From Anomaloglossus baeobatrachus (Eukaryota > Chordata > Amphibia > Anura > Aromobatidae): 64,000 nucleotides of DNA. The stretch is from NCBI RefSeq assembly GCF_048569485.1, contig NC_134355.1, forward strand, positions 560,907,642 to 560,971,641, in the 5' to 3' direction. A program made the translations under genes and the position numbers. Below the pieces are notes generated by a model. The model made no database searches, was not told the origin of the DNA, and saw only the letters and a program-made list of their open reading frames with translations. Positions 10,709 through 22,276 of this stretch are shown here, one piece after another (position 1 is the first letter of the stretch; every line of letters starts with the position of its first letter).

Positions 10709-11202
10709 TCTTTAAAAAAAAAAACCCAAAAAAAACAAAAAACCATCACAAATCAACAAATAACATGGACATAGTTGTTGTCCTTGTAATCGTAATGACC
10801 AAGACAAGACAGGTGATTAGTAAATGGTGTAGAAAATGGCATAATTAATTATTTTTCTCTATTAAATTCATAAAAAAAGTAACAAAAAAGTAACGCGGAA
10901 GCCATGTTTAAAAGTAGAATAAATAATGTGTTTTTATCTATTGCTTTTTTTTGCACGTTTTTTTCAAGTGTCTGCACCATACAACGCATTAACAATCTTC
11001 TCTGATGATTGCGTGATTTCTTTATCCGTTTTCCCCCTTATTTGATACATTTTTGGTGCACATGTGAATTTGCATATTTAATGATTTTATAATACTACAG
11101 AAAAGCTTTCATTGTGTTTTTTTTTACCTGTCTTTTTATGCTTTAGATAGTAGCTTATAGGGAATAAAATGAACACAACTGCACAGTTCAGCAGCGTCTT
11201 CA
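10709..11202. other. No recognised feature
   Basis: AT-rich sequence with A- and T-runs between the inverted repeat and the first MITE; nothing coding. Confidence 0.4.
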
Positions 11203-11570
11203 GGGCTCATGCGCACGTAACTGCATAATATTCTGCAGTGATTTGACAGCACATGTGCGTTTCAAATCACTGCAGAAGCACTGCATAATGAATGCAGTAT
11301 TTTTGTTAAAAAAAGCCGATTTCCTGTGCTCGGGATGCTGCCCCCACCATAGACAGAGTGGGAGCTGCATCCAGAACGCACAAATAATTGACATGCTGCT
11401 TTTATGAACGCACGGATTTGGTTCAAAATGTTAGCACCCAAAAAAGCAACGTGCGCACGTCTCATGCACAATCTACATAGATTGTGCAGGGGACGCAGGA
11501 CGCATGCATTTACGCTGTAGTGCAATACGCAGCGTAAATGCATGTAAGTACGCAACGTGCGCACGAGCCC
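11203..11570. mobile_element. GGGCTCATGCGCA-type MITE
   Basis: TIRs GGGCTCATGCGCACG and CGTGCGCACGAGCCC. Flanking triplets are TCA at left and TAA at right. The interior has CACTGCAG/CTGCAG arms and TGCACAATC/GATTGTGCA. It is the inverted-orientation relative of 17101-17483. Confidence 0.75.
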
Positions 11571-11583
11571 TAACACACATTAA

Positions 11584-13625
11584 GGCTATGTGCGCACGTA
11601 CATGCTGAAATTTCTGCAGCAATTTGGCAGCACATGTGCACTGCAAATCGCTGCAGAAACACTGCTTAATGGATGCAGTGTGTTTGTAGCATAGATGCCG
11701 ACTTCATGCGGTGGGATGCTGCCTCTCCCATAGGCCGGAGTCACACTTGCAATTGAATCGCACAAGTGCAATACGAGAAAATCTCGCATTGCACTTGGAC
11801 CAATGTTAATCAATGAGGCAGCTCCGATCTGCTATTTTTTTCTCAGCTCAAATCGGACTGAGAAAAAAATCGCAGCATGCTGCAATTTTTAGAGTTTCTC
11901 GCGCGAGTCACTCCAATGCAAGTCTATGGGTGTGAGAAAAAAAAACGGATGTCACACAGACGGCACACACACCATCCTAGTGGCATACATTTTTCTAAAT
12001 ACATTTATCGCATGTTGCAGAGAACACTCTAAATAAATGAGGTCTGTCGATGTCGGTCAATCTCTCTCTCTCTGTCCGTCGGCCCTCCCTCGGTCTCTCT
12101 CTCTGTCAGTCTCTCCCTCTCGCCCCCTCTCTCATTATCACCGACGCGGGCCGCTGCACAGCTGTCACAAAGCTCAGGCAGCTTTTCCTCTTTTGAAAAT
12201 GCCGGCCGCTCATTATTTAATTTCGTATTCACTGCTTTCCCCGCCCAACCGGCGCCTATGATTGGTTGCAGTCAGAAACGCCCCCACGTTGAGTGACAGC
12301 GGTCTCACTGCAACTAATCACAGCTGCTGGTGGGCGGGTCTATATCGTGCAGCAAAATAAATAAATAATTTTTAAAAAAACGGCGTGCGGTCCCCCCCAA
12401 TTTTCATACCAGCCAAGGTAAAGCCATACGGCTGGAGGCTGGTATTGTCAGGATGTGGAGCCCCACGTTACGGGGAGCCCCCCACCCTAAACATATCAGC
12501 CAGCAGCCGCCCGGAATTGCCGCATCTATTAGATGCGACAGTCCCAGGACTGTACCCGGCTCATCCTGGTGCGGTGGTAATTAGGGTAATAAGGAGTTAA
12601 TGGCAGCCCATAGCTGCCACTAAGTCTTAGGTTAATCATGGCAGGCGTCTCCCCGAGAAACCTTCCATGATTACCCTGTAAATTAAAGAAAATAAACACA
12701 TACACCCAAAAATCCTTTATTTGGAAAAAAGACAAAAAAAACACCCTCTTTAACCACTTTATTAACATCCCCAAATACCCCTCCAGGTCCGATGTAATCC
12801 ACAGAGGTCCCACGACGCTTTCAGCTCTGCTACATCGGAAGCTGACAGAGAGCAGCCACAGATCACGACCGCTCTCTGTGAGCCCCCCGCAGCAACTGAA
12901 GTGAGTTGCACTATCAGCGATGACGCCATTCAGGTTACCTGTGGCCACAGATCTCAGGTGGAGGACTTCAGCTGTGGCCGTGGGTAACCTCAGTGATGGC
13001 ACAGCTGATCGCACAGATCACTTCAGTCACTCAGGGGATTTGCGGTCACTGGTGAGACCTTCACCAGTGACCGAAAATGAGGCCCCGACACACAGACAGA
13101 GCCGTGGGATGACAATGAAGTCGGGTGAAGTTCATCCGAGTTCATTCTGATCGCGCGGCTCTGTCTGTGTCTGCTGTCAGCGGGCATGTAGCAGAGCTGA
13201 ATGGCAGATGACACAGCTGCTGAGAATAACAACGGATCACATACGGATCACACACGGAGTACAATATAGAGAAAAATAACAGAATCGCATTGCAGTTGCA
13301 TTACACACGGATCAACACTCGGACAGAGCTCATGCTACTTTCTAGCATGAGAATCGGTCCGATTTTCCAATCGCAAGTGTGTCGCCGGCCATAGACAGAG
13401 TGGGAGCAGCATTCAAAGCGCACGAAAGAAGTGACATGCTGCATTTTTAAACGCAGTGATTTTGTCAAATTTTTGACTCTCAAATCGCTGCATTCAAAAA
13501 AGCATTGTTGCTCGGATTATGCACAATCTTCATAGATTGTACAGGGGACGCAGGACGTATGGATTTACGCAGCAGTGCTAAACGCAGCGTAAATGCATGA
13601 AATTATGCAACGTGCGCACATAGCC
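11584..13625. mobile_element. GGCTATGTGCGCACG-type MITE split by a second element
   Basis: The left half is 11584-11732 and the right half 13391-13625. TIRs are GGCTATGTGCGCACG and CGTGCGCACATAGCC. Removing 11733-13390 rebuilds the CCATAGACAGAGTGGGAG segment that is intact at 11349-11365, so the host MITE was intact before the insertion. Flanks are TAA and CAA. Confidence 0.85.
11733..13390. mobile_element. GGCCGG...CACACTTGC-type MITE, ~1.66 kb, nested
   Basis: TIRs GGCCGGAGTCACACTTGC and GCAAGTGTGTCGCCGGCC, with an ATA duplication on both sides (11730-11732, 13391-13393). The interior contains modules seen elsewhere in the window: an ACGGCGTGCGGTCCCCCC block (about 12380), a TTAGATGCGACAGT block (about 12530), and a GAGCCG...CGGCTCTGTCTGTGT region (about 13100-13180). 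Those modules recur at 37.9-39.3, 41.8-42.4 and 43.5-44.1 kb. No transposase, so it is non-autonomous. Confidence 0.85.
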
Positions 13626-13628
13626 CAA

Positions 13629-14027
13629 GGCTGTGTGCGCACGTGTGCATTTTTCCTGAATTTTGGCTGCATTTCAAACTGCAGCGTCTCATTGTCAAAA
13701 TGCATGTGTTGTGCATCCCCAGAAAAGTCTATGAGAAGTCAGCAAATTCCATGCGCACATTGCTTTTTGAAACGCAGCGTTTTGGATGCCAAATATTTGA
13801 CAAAATCGATGCGTTTCAAAAAGCAAAATATCACTTCTTTTGTGCGTTGTGGTAGCATTTTTCACCCATTCTCTCTCTGTCTGTGGGAGCACACTGTCAA
13901 AAAGGCATCCAAAATGCATCCAAAACGCAGCGTTTTGGATCAATTTTTTTAGGCACACGCAGTGTTTACTGCTGTCAAAACGCTGCATTTTATTTGTCAA
14001 GCAGAAAACACATGTGCGGACATAGCC
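13629..14027. mobile_element. GGCTGTGTGCGCACG-type MITE
   Basis: TIRs GGCTGTGTGCGCACG and GTGCGGACATAGCC. It starts 3 bp (CAA) after the previous MITE and ends 3 bp (TAA) before the next. The interior repeats AAACGCAGCGTTTTGGAT in both orientations. Confidence 0.75.
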
Positions 14028-14030
14028 TAA

Positions 14031-14453
14031 AGGCCGCTTTACACGCTACGATTTATCTGACGATATGTCTTCGGGGGTCACAGTTTTCGTGACACACTTC
14101 CGTCATCGTTAGCGACGTCGTTGCAAGTGACACCTACGTGCGACTCTGAACGATCGCAAATAGGGTAAAAATCGTTGATCGTTGACACGTCGTTCAGTTT
14201 CAAAATATTGTTCGTCGTTTGGAACGCAGCAGACATATTGCTACGTTTGACACCCTGCCAATGACGAACAACATCCACACGACCGCCTTGGTCAAACATT
14301 ATATCACTGAACGATGTAGCGTCGTTTGTGAGATGTGTACGTGTGACCGCTAGAAAACGACCTATGAGTGTTCTCGGCAAATCGTAACAACGATGTGGGC
14401 GTGTCACATCGCTAACGAGATCACTAGCGATATCGTTGTGTATAAAGTGGCCT
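14031..14453. mobile_element. TTTACACG-family MITE (copy 2)
   Basis: TIRs AGGCCGCTTTACACG and a decayed right end GTGTATAAAGTGGCCT. Flanks are TAA and TTA, each shared with the neighbouring MITE. It carries the GGGGTCACAG...CGTGACACAC and GAACGACGTG-type modules of this family. Confidence 0.75.
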
Positions 14454-14456
14454 TTA

Positions 14457-14836
14457 GGCTATGTGCCCACGCTAGAATGTTCCTGCGGATTTTTTTGCCT
14501 GAAAATCCGCGACTTTCGCGGCAAATCCGCACCCGCGGATTTGCCGCGAATTTACCGCGGATTTACCGCGGATTTGCCGCGGATTTTGATGCGGATTTCA
14601 TTTTTTTTTTTTCCCCCATTCAAAACCAAAAATCCGGACCAAATCTGCACCAAACAATTGACATGCTGCAGATTTTTCCGGATCAAAATCCGCGGCAAAT
14701 CCGCAGCGGAAAAATCCGCAGCATGGGCACAGCATTTCCAAAATGCCATTGAAATGGCTTGGAAGTGCTGCTGCTGCAGATTTTCGGGAAATCCGCGGCA
14801 AAATCCGCGCAAAATCCGCAGCGTGGGCACATAGCC
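14457..14836. mobile_element. GGCTATGTGCCCACG-type MITE with exact TTA duplication
   Basis: TIRs GGCTATGTGCCCACGC and GCGTGGGCACATAGCC, with TTA at 14454-14456 and 14837-14839. The interior is almost entirely AATCCGC/GCGGATT repeats, giving a very strong potential hairpin. Confidence 0.85.
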
Positions 14837-15250
14837 TTAGGGTGGAGTTTTAATGAAATCACATCACTTTGCTTGAACATTTAGGCCGAGTTCACATGAA
14901 GCATAAATGCTGTGGGGGGGGGGGGGGTTTCTGCTGTTTTTTTTTGCACAGAAATTCTGCTGCGTTTAACTGTCCAAGCAAAGTGGATGTCATTTCATGT
15001 ATACTTCCCCCACTGTGTATCTAAAGATGCCACTGAACTGTAGAGTTTTGGTGATTTTTTTTTTCTCTCTAGAGGCTTCTACGTGGAGCTTAAAAAAACA
15101 TGTAAAAAACTGGAGTTACTTTTTTAATTGCAGAATTAATTTTTTTCTGTACTATAAAAACATTTAATAATGAGGCTTCATAGCTGCAGCAAAAACACAA
15201 CAAATAAGGGGGGAAATGCAGCAAAATATGGCAATCAGAGAAGATTGTTA
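14837..15250. other. Decayed repeat sequence
   Basis: GGCCGAGTTCACATG at about 14884 looks like one end of a further MITE, but no matching end is clear. Contains a 15-base G-run and A/T-runs; nothing coding. Confidence 0.4.
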
Positions 15251-15557
15251 GGCTGCATGCCCACGATCAGTGTTCACAGTGCTTTGGATGTAGTATGCTT
15301 CAGCTGCATCCAAAATGCTGCGATGTACAGTACAAGCACAGTGTATGGGATTTCTAGAAATCTCCTGCCCACTGTGCTTGTTGTTCCTGCAGCAAACACC
15401 GACCTGCGATGAGACTTTCCGAGCCGCATTATGCCAGTTGTTTGTTGCAGAGTCACAAGCGTTTTCTGTAGGGATAACAGACGCAAAAGAGTCTGCTCCA
15501 CAGGTCAGGACCTGCCGTGTCCAGGATACAGCGAGTCCTGTTTGTGGGCACATACTC
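15251..15557. mobile_element. GGCTGCATGCCCACG-type MITE with exact TTA duplication
   Basis: TIRs GGCTGCATGCCCACG and GTGGGCACATACTC, with TTA on both sides (15248-15250, 15558-15560). The interior has CATTTTGGATGCAGC-type and CTGCAGG arms. It is related to 41336-41662, which shares the CACTGTGCTTSTTG and AGATCTC modules. Confidence 0.8.
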
Positions 15558-15623
15558 TTAATGTGTAGTTTAGTGCAGACACCTGCAGAAAACAATAAAT
15601 GCAGTATTTATGCAACATGTTAA

Positions 15624-16398
15624 GGCTATGTGCACACGTTACGTCATAGTGCCTGCAGTTAATTCTGCACGTTTTCCTGCCCTTGTTTTTTGACCAAATG
15701 GCTTTTGACCATTTTTTAGCGCTAAAAACGCATGCATATTTATCACTTTTTTAGTGCGTTTTCAGCGCTTTTTGCCTGCTTTTTCACCTGCGTTTCTGCA
15801 GATGCGTTTTGTAGATCAATACACTGTGAAATAAAGTTGAAATAGTCAAAAAGAATGAAAAAAGATAAAAAAAAGGATAAAATTAACTTTTAATAAAACT
15901 ATATGGAAAATCATCAATTTTAATGAAATAATAGCGGTTATGCACATTTTAACAGAAAAATAGGTAAAGTGTATTATTTTTTAGCATTTAAATTTTCGGT
16001 TATTGTGTGTGTGTAAAGGAACATTATAACCCTTTAATTTTATGCCATAAAAGCATGCGTTTTTTAAGCCAAAAACGCAGTGGAAAAGCAGGGAAAAAGC
16101 AGGAAAAACACAGGAATTTTGGTTTTGGTTGCCTTTTGCCATTTCTCATTGACTTCAGTGTTATGGAAACGCTGCAGAAATGGCAAAAACAATTGACATG
16201 CTGCTTCTTTTTCTGCATGGTTTTTGACCAAAAATATGCAAATTAAACGCTGCAGAAAAAAAAGCAAAGTGCGGACAGAAATTCTTCTTTTCCCATAGAC
16301 TTTGCTGGAAATCAAAAACGCATGCGTTTTGGCACAAAAACGCAGCCGCTAAAAATGCTGCAGAAACGTGGGTAAAAACGCAACGTGCGCACATAGCC
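15624..16398. mobile_element. GGCTATGTGCACACG-type MITE with exact TAA duplication
   Basis: TIRs GGCTATGTGCACACGTTAC and GCAACGTGCGCACATAGCC, with TAA at 15621-15623 and 16399-16401. The interior is rich in AAAACGCA/TGCGTTTT; the middle (about 15830-16030) is AT-rich and less structured. Confidence 0.85.
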
Positions 16399-16401
16399 TA
16401 A

Positions 16402-16735
16402 CAAAGTTTCCATCAAGATGAGAAAGTTCTGTCTAATCAAATACTGAGAATTCATAACCATCATGGATACCGTGGACAATCCTGGATTTAGGTCTGCAGT
16501 CTGCCAAATGTCCCTAACTGCCAATGCCCCTCTATCAGGGTAGAAAGAAATGGCAAATGGTAGTGGCTTGGGGTATGTCTAAGGATGTAGCCAAAATTTC
16601 CAAGGCAAGCTACGTGCGCCACATAATTTAGCCTTCTTTTTGTTCTTCAAAAGTTGGGAGATGTGTCTATTAGGTTACTAATGAACACAAAAGAAAAACA
16701 GATTGCAAGCAGCATAAAAATAGGAAGCACAGTAA
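16402..16735. other. No recognised feature
   Basis: Short stretch of ordinary-looking sequence between MITEs; no coding or repeat signature noticed. Confidence 0.4.
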
Positions 16736-17097
16736 GGCTATGTGCGCACGTTGCGTAAATTCATGCAGTTACGCTGCGCTTTGTAGCGCAACGTAACTGC
16801 ATGCGTCCTGCGTCCCCTGCACAGTCTATGGAGATTGTGCAGGGGCCGTGCGCACGTGGCGTTTTAGAGCGCAGCGCTTCGGCTACTGCCGAAGCGCTGC
16901 GTAAAAAGAAGTGACATGTCACTTCTTCCGTGCGCTTTGCCGGCAGCTCCTGCTCTGTCTATGGGAGGAGCTGCAGGCAGAGCGCATGGAATCGGCGCTC
17001 ACTACGGACATTTCTGCAGCGATTTAAAGCGCACATGTGCTCTTCAGATCGCTGCAGAAATTTCTGCAGTGACTGTACGCAACGTGCGCACATAGCC
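16736..17097. mobile_element. GGCTATGTGCGCACGTTGC-type MITE
   Basis: TIRs GGCTATGTGCGCACGTTGC and GCAACGTGCGCACATAGCC. Flanks are TAA and TTA. The interior palindrome includes GCTTCGGCTACTGCCGAAGC at about 16876. Confidence 0.85.
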
Positions 17098-17100
17098 TTA

Positions 17101-17483
17101 GGGCTCATGCGCATGTTGCATAATTACTTACATTTACGCTGCGTATTGCACTGCAACGTAAATGCATGTGTCCTGCGTCCCCTGCACAATCTATGAAGAT
17201 TGTGCATGAGACGTGCGCACGTTGCTTTTTTGAATGCAGTGATTTGGATGATAATATTTTGACCCAAATCCGTGCGTTCATAAAAGCAGCATTTCAATTA
17301 TTCCGTGCGCTATGGATGCAGCTCCCACTCTGTCTATGGTGGTGGCAGTAGCCATAGCGCATGAAATCGGCTTTTTTATATAGAAAAACTGCATCCATTA
17401 TGCAGTGTTTCTGCAGCGATTTGAAGCGCACATGTGCTGTCAAATCACTGCAGAATATTCAGCAGGTACGTGCGAACAAGGCC
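17101..17483. mobile_element. GGGCTCATGCGCA-type MITE (second copy)
   Basis: TIRs GGGCTCATGCGCATGTTGC and TACGTGCGAACAAGGCC. It begins exactly 3 bp (TTA) after the previous MITE. The sequence is the reverse complement of the 11203-11570 copy over most of its length. Confidence 0.75.
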
Positions 17484-17898
17484 TAAACTTCCAAAAGTGA
17501 CCAAGTTGAGATACAGCAATGCATGGCTCTGGTTATATACAGTAATTTATTGAAGCCATCATTCTTTTTTTTTTTTGGCTTCTAATATTTGCTAGTGTTA
17601 TTTGTACAAAATTCTTCAAAATGGCGCATGCAGTTCATGAATTTACGGCAAAATCAAACCTAAACTGCAGTTTATTATACTTTTAGAAACAAACAGAAAG
17701 AAAACCTTTATAAAATGTAACTTTTAATAAATGCATTTAAAAGGAAACACATTCAGAAATATTAATAGTGATGGGAGAGCGAGACTGTAAGGGCAAAATA
17801 TCCAAAGGGAGAAAAAACATTAATCCTTACAAATGCATGGGACAATAGTAACCCTGTTATGCCCTACTGTTCCCTACCTAGCAATGGAGGGTATGACA
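17484..17898. other. No recognised feature
   Basis: AT-rich sequence without coding or repeat signature that I recognise. Confidence 0.4.
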
Positions 17899-17906
17899 CC
17901 CTAAAG

Positions 17907-20098
17907 CAGGGGTCTCAAACTCGGCTGGATGTATGGGCCGCACAGAGGAATAAAATAATTTGGGGGGCCGCATTCTTTGCAGGACAAAGTGACATTTTTA
18001 TTGGTACCATATATACGGTATATATATATATATATTTTTTACACACCTTTGGATCACCGATTTTGAACATTTTTCACTTATTTATTATAACAAATGTGCA
18101 CATTCTTTGTTTAAATATATATAAAAAAATTTTGATGGTAAAAAAAGTCATGCCTTATTTTTTTTTACATTTTATCCCTTTCTTGTAACTAATAGTGTTA
18201 CAATTATCGCTATATAGAAATTTTGGCCAACATCTTTTAGTAATGTTCCCCATCTTGTTGTAATGTGCCCATCCTTGTCCTCTTGTAGTATTGTGCCCCA
18301 TCCTACTCCCCATCCTACAGTAATGTGCTCATCCTTGTCCCCATCCTATAGTAATGTCCCCAGACTTGTCCCCATCTTATCGTAATGTCCCCATCCTATA
18401 ATAATGTCCCCAGCCTTGTCCCCATCTTATCGTAAGGTGCCTATCCTGTAGTAATGTGTCCAGCCTTGTCCCCATATTATAGTAATGCTCCCCATCCTTG
18501 TCCCCTTGTAGTAATGTCTCTATCCTGTAGTACTGTGCCCATCCTTGTCCCCATCCTATAGTAATGTGCCCACCTTGTCCCCATCCTATAGTAATGACCC
18601 CAACCTTATCCCTATCCTATAGTAATGTTTCCCATCCTTGTCCCCTTGTAGTAATGTCCCTATCCTGTAGTACTGTGCCCACCATGTCCCCATCCTATAG
18701 TAATGACCCCAGCCTTGTCCCCATTCTATAGTAATGTCCCCATCCAATAGTATTATGCCCATCCTTGTAATGTCCCCATCCTTTAGCATTGTCCCCAGCC
18801 TTGTCCCCATCCTATAGTAATGTGCCTACCTTGTCCCTATTCTATAGTCATGTGCCCACCTTTTCCCCATCCTATAGTAATGTGCCTACCTTGTCTTTAT
18901 TCTATAGTCATGTGCCCACGTTGTCCCCATCCTATAGTCATGTGCCCACCTTGTCCCTATGCTATAGTCATGTGCTCACCTTGTCCTCATTCTATAGTCA
19001 TGTGCCCACCTTGTCCCCATTCGATAGTCATGTGCCCACCTTGTCCCTATTCTATAGTCATGTGCCCACCTTGTCCCTATTCTATAGTCATGTGCCCACC
19101 TTGTCCCCATTCTATAGTCATGTGCCCGCCTTGTCCCTATGCTATAGTCATGTGCCCACCTTGTCCCTATTCTATAGTCATGTGCCCACCTTGTCCCTAT
19201 TCTATAGTAATGTCCTCATCCTGTAGTAATGGGTGGGGTGGGAGAGAGCGGCGGCAGCTGAAAGGGGGCAGTGGCGCTATAACTTACCGATCGCTCCCCT
19301 CAGCTTTCACAGACCCCGGAGTGAAGCTGAGGGGAGCGGTCTCCGGCCCCAGATCCACAGTGATTGGAGAGATCGGTCACAAGGCCGGTCTCTACAATCA
19401 GAGCTGGGGGTGGGTGAAACAGAGGTCCCCCAGCTCCAGCCAATGATCAGTGCTATAGCTGCACTGATCATGGCTGGATTTCAATGTTTCAACCATTTTC
19501 AATGGCTAAAACATTACAGTGGCTGTGATTGGCTGAGCGGTGATCGTCAGCCAATCACAGCCTCCGTAGGTCAGGGGAGGAGACACCACCCCTCCTGAGG
19601 TCAGGCAGAGGTCCCCTCCTCCCCGAATCTAAGGTATTTGCAGCGACCGTAGCCACCAGGGTTCCGGAAGCGCGATTTCGCCATGACATACTGGGTATGT
19701 CATGGGTCGTTAAGTACCAGGGAGCCATGACGTACCCAGTATGTCATAGGTCGCTAAGGGGTTAATGTGCCATCCTTTACATACACACACAAAAAAAACA
19801 AAAACGCCATCCTTCTCACCTGTCTCGCATTCCCTCGGCTGCCTGATCTCTGGTTCTTGCTGTCTGCTGGCCCGTGCCCCCGGTGACTATCGCGGCAGGG
19901 GCAGTATCCACTGACAGCTATTTCTGTCAGATGATTGTTTTGCCTGCGCTGCACGCACAGAGCCCTTGACTCTGAGAGCGCCCGCCGGCAAAACGTTCAT
20001 CTAACAAGTGGCTGCGGCCCCTGCACCGGCCGCGATAGTTAACAGGGAAACGGGCCTGGGGGACGCACGAAGCAGCCTGAGGGTGTTTGAGACCTCTG
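17907..20098. mobile_element. Non-autonomous hAT element carrying a minisatellite
   Basis: TIRs CAGGGGTCTCAAACTC and GTGTTTGAGACCTCTG (14 of 16 matching). An exact 8-bp target duplication CCCTAAAG lies at 17899-17906 and 20099-20106; TIR sequence and duplication length are both diagnostic of hAT. No transposase is present. The interior holds a ~1-kb 30-bp-period minisatellite and, from about 19233, a GC-rich part that includes CATGACATACTGGGTATGTCATG and its inverted partner near 19680-19760, probably another small element. Confidence 0.9.
18236..19232. repeat. 30-bp minisatellite, ~33 units
   Basis: Unit close to CCTATAGTCATGTGCCCACC plus TTGTCCCTAT. The period is exactly 30 from about 18810 on and more irregular before, suggesting recent homogenisation at the right end. 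Apparent open frames of 145 and 208 codons across it are repeat artefacts, as a 30-bp period keeps frame. Confidence 0.95.
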
Positions 20099-20106
20099 CC
20101 CTAAAG

Positions 20107-20480
20107 GTTTGTAGTGCCCCCATTTATTGACAGGACTCACTGGATAGCCCTATTAAGTTACTAATTTTTAGTCCCATGTCCCAATGTGTTTCCTCTACGA
20201 TATACGAGGTTTATCAGGGGACAATTGCAGATATTAACTGGAGTCAGCAATAAGGCATCCCAAACAGAGAGAGGACAATCCCACTTTATTTTTCTTTAAC
20301 TGATGTTTTTTTTGCATCTTTTCAGCACCAAAAGTTTCAAAATTTATTTTGAAAACTCCTTCAGAACCCTATTCTGGGCATGCTCTAGCGTGAGATGCAT
20401 AACAAATGAAACATTTGGTACAAATCATATTTCATGAATCTGTCTAAAACATCTCGATTAGCAAAGTTGTCATGGAAAAA
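20107..20480. other. No recognised feature
   Basis: Sequence between the hAT element and the LINE; nothing coding noticed. Confidence 0.35.
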
Positions 20481-20489
20481 TTAAAAAAA

Positions 20490-22045
20490 AAAAAGACAAA
20501 TTAAAACTTTGTGCAAAACATAGATAATAAGTCACAACTGACATCAGTAGTATGCAAAGTTTTTGAGGGCATTTTAAGGGATGACATGCAAAAATATGTT
20601 GCAGAAAATAATATAAATTAATAACTGACAGATAGCATGGATTCATGAACGATAAGTCGTGTCTAACCAACCTGTTGGGGTTCTATGAGGGGGTAAGTGC
20701 AAACCTGGATATTGGTAATGCAGCTGATGTGATTTATTTGGACTTTGCAAAGGCATTTGATACTGTACCACATAATAGGCTTATACTAAAGCTCCAGAAG
20801 CAAGGACTGGGGGAAACTATATGCAACTGGGTAAGGAATTGGCTAAAAGATAGGAAACAAAGAGTAGTCATAAATGGAACATTCTCTAAATGGGCTATAG
20901 TCAGCAGTGGGGTGCCGCAGGGATCTGTGCTAGGACCGATTCTTTTTAACCTCTTTATTAATGACCTTGTGGATGGGATTGATAGTAAAGTGTCAGTCTT
21001 TGCTGATGACACCAAACTATGTAGGATATTAAAAACTGACCTTGATAGTATAATATTACAAAAAGATCTGGATAACATGTCAGAATGGGCAGATACTTGG
21101 CAAATGAGATTTAATGTTGATAAATGTAAAGTAATGCACCTAGGACGGAGTAATCCTATAGCTGCGTATACATTAAATGGAAGTAAACTCGGGACTAATA
21201 GAACAGGAGAAGGACTTGGGTATTCTCATTACAAATAAGCTGAGCAGCAGCACTCAATGTCAAGCAGCAGCTGCTAAAGCAAACAAGATTCTAGGGTGTA
21301 TAAAAAGAGAGATTAGATCCCGTGATCCCAACGTATTGTTACCCCTCTATAAATCACTTGTAAGGCCACATCTGGAATATGGGATCCAGTTTTGGACTCC
21401 ACATTTTAAAAAGGACATTCAGAAGTTAGTCAGTTCAAAGGCGGTTAACTAGACTACTACAAGGAATGGAAGCCTCCCATATGATGAGAGGTTGGAAAAG
21501 TTAGATATGTTTAGCTTAGAGAAAAAAAAGACGTCTCAGAGGAGATCTCATTTATATGTATAAATATATGTGTGGTCAATATAAAGGACTGGCACATGAC
21601 TTATTTCTTCCGAAGACAATACTAAGGACCAGGGGGCACTCACTGCGAGTGGAAGAAAAGCGATTCCGACAGCTAAATAGGAAAGGGTTCTTTACAGTTA
21701 TAGCAGTCAGACTGTGGAATACCCTACCACAAGAGGTAGTAAAGGCAGATACTATAACATCTTTCAAAAAAGGGCTGGATGATTTCCTCACTACACACAA
21801 CATTGTTGGTTATAGATGACTTAGTGACCAAATGTAGAACTTTTGCCTTTCTTGAAAAATTTAATATTACCAGTTATGTATATTAGATTTTATGACAGGG
21901 TATTGATCCAGGGAACTAGTCTGATTGCCGGATGTGGAGTCAGGAAGGAATTTTTTTCCCCATTGGAACTTGTTTGCCACATTGGTGGTTTTTTTGCCTT
22001 CCTCTGGATCAACATGTTAGGCTACGGGTTGAACTAGATGGACTT
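20490..22045 (+). mobile_element. CR1/jockey-group LINE, 5'-truncated, 3' end at a MITE
   Basis: The fragment contains the middle and end of a LINE ORF2 and a 3' tail. The tail ends GGTTGAACTAGATGGACTTA, resembling the conserved 3' end of CR1-like elements. The 5' part of ORF2 (endonuclease) is absent, as is usual after incomplete reverse transcription. The 3' tip is replaced by a MITE starting about 22047. Confidence 0.8.
20645..21819 (+). pseudogene. LINE reverse transcriptase, degraded
   Basis: RT motifs are clear: DVIYLDFAKAFDTVPH (motif A), SSGVPQGSVLGPILF (motif B) and FADDTKL (motif C) in the first frame (20645-21238). It then continues with EKDLGILITNKLSS and LVRPHLEYGIQFW (21210-21452) and a third segment (21556-21819) with TRGHSLRVEEKRF. 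At least two frame changes separate the parts. It is a dead copy. Confidence 0.85.
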
Positions 22046-22046
22046 A

Positions 22047-22276
22047 AGCCCGCTACACACGCTTCAATATATCTCACAATCCGTCGTTGGGGTCAAGTTG
22101 TAAGTGACGCACATCCGGCATCGTTTGTGACGTATCTGCGTGTGACAGCTACATGCGATCAGGATTGAACGCAAAACCGTTGATCGCAAACACATCGTAT
22201 CATTCTCTAGAATTGAGCGTTTTGTTGCAAGAACCTAGTCAATTGTAACGTGTGACATCCCTCATACGATTTTGTT
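22047..22276. mobile_element. TTTACACG-family MITE, diverged or truncated (copy 3)
   Basis: Left end AGCCCGCTACACACG, followed by the family's AATATATC, CGTCGTTGGGGTCA, and GTGACGCACATCCGGCATCG modules in the right order. I cannot find a clear matching right TIR, so the right edge is approximate. Confidence 0.6.

Noticed and set aside
18236-19232. Regular 30-bp repeats as a possible CRISPR array
   Set aside because: Units are directly adjacent with no unique spacers, and the context is vertebrate and inside a hAT element.
18789-19446. Open frames of 145 and 208 codons with repeating SPSYSNVPTLS-like and IVMCPPCPYS-like peptides
   Set aside because: They are translations of the 30-bp minisatellite; a period divisible by three keeps any frame open.
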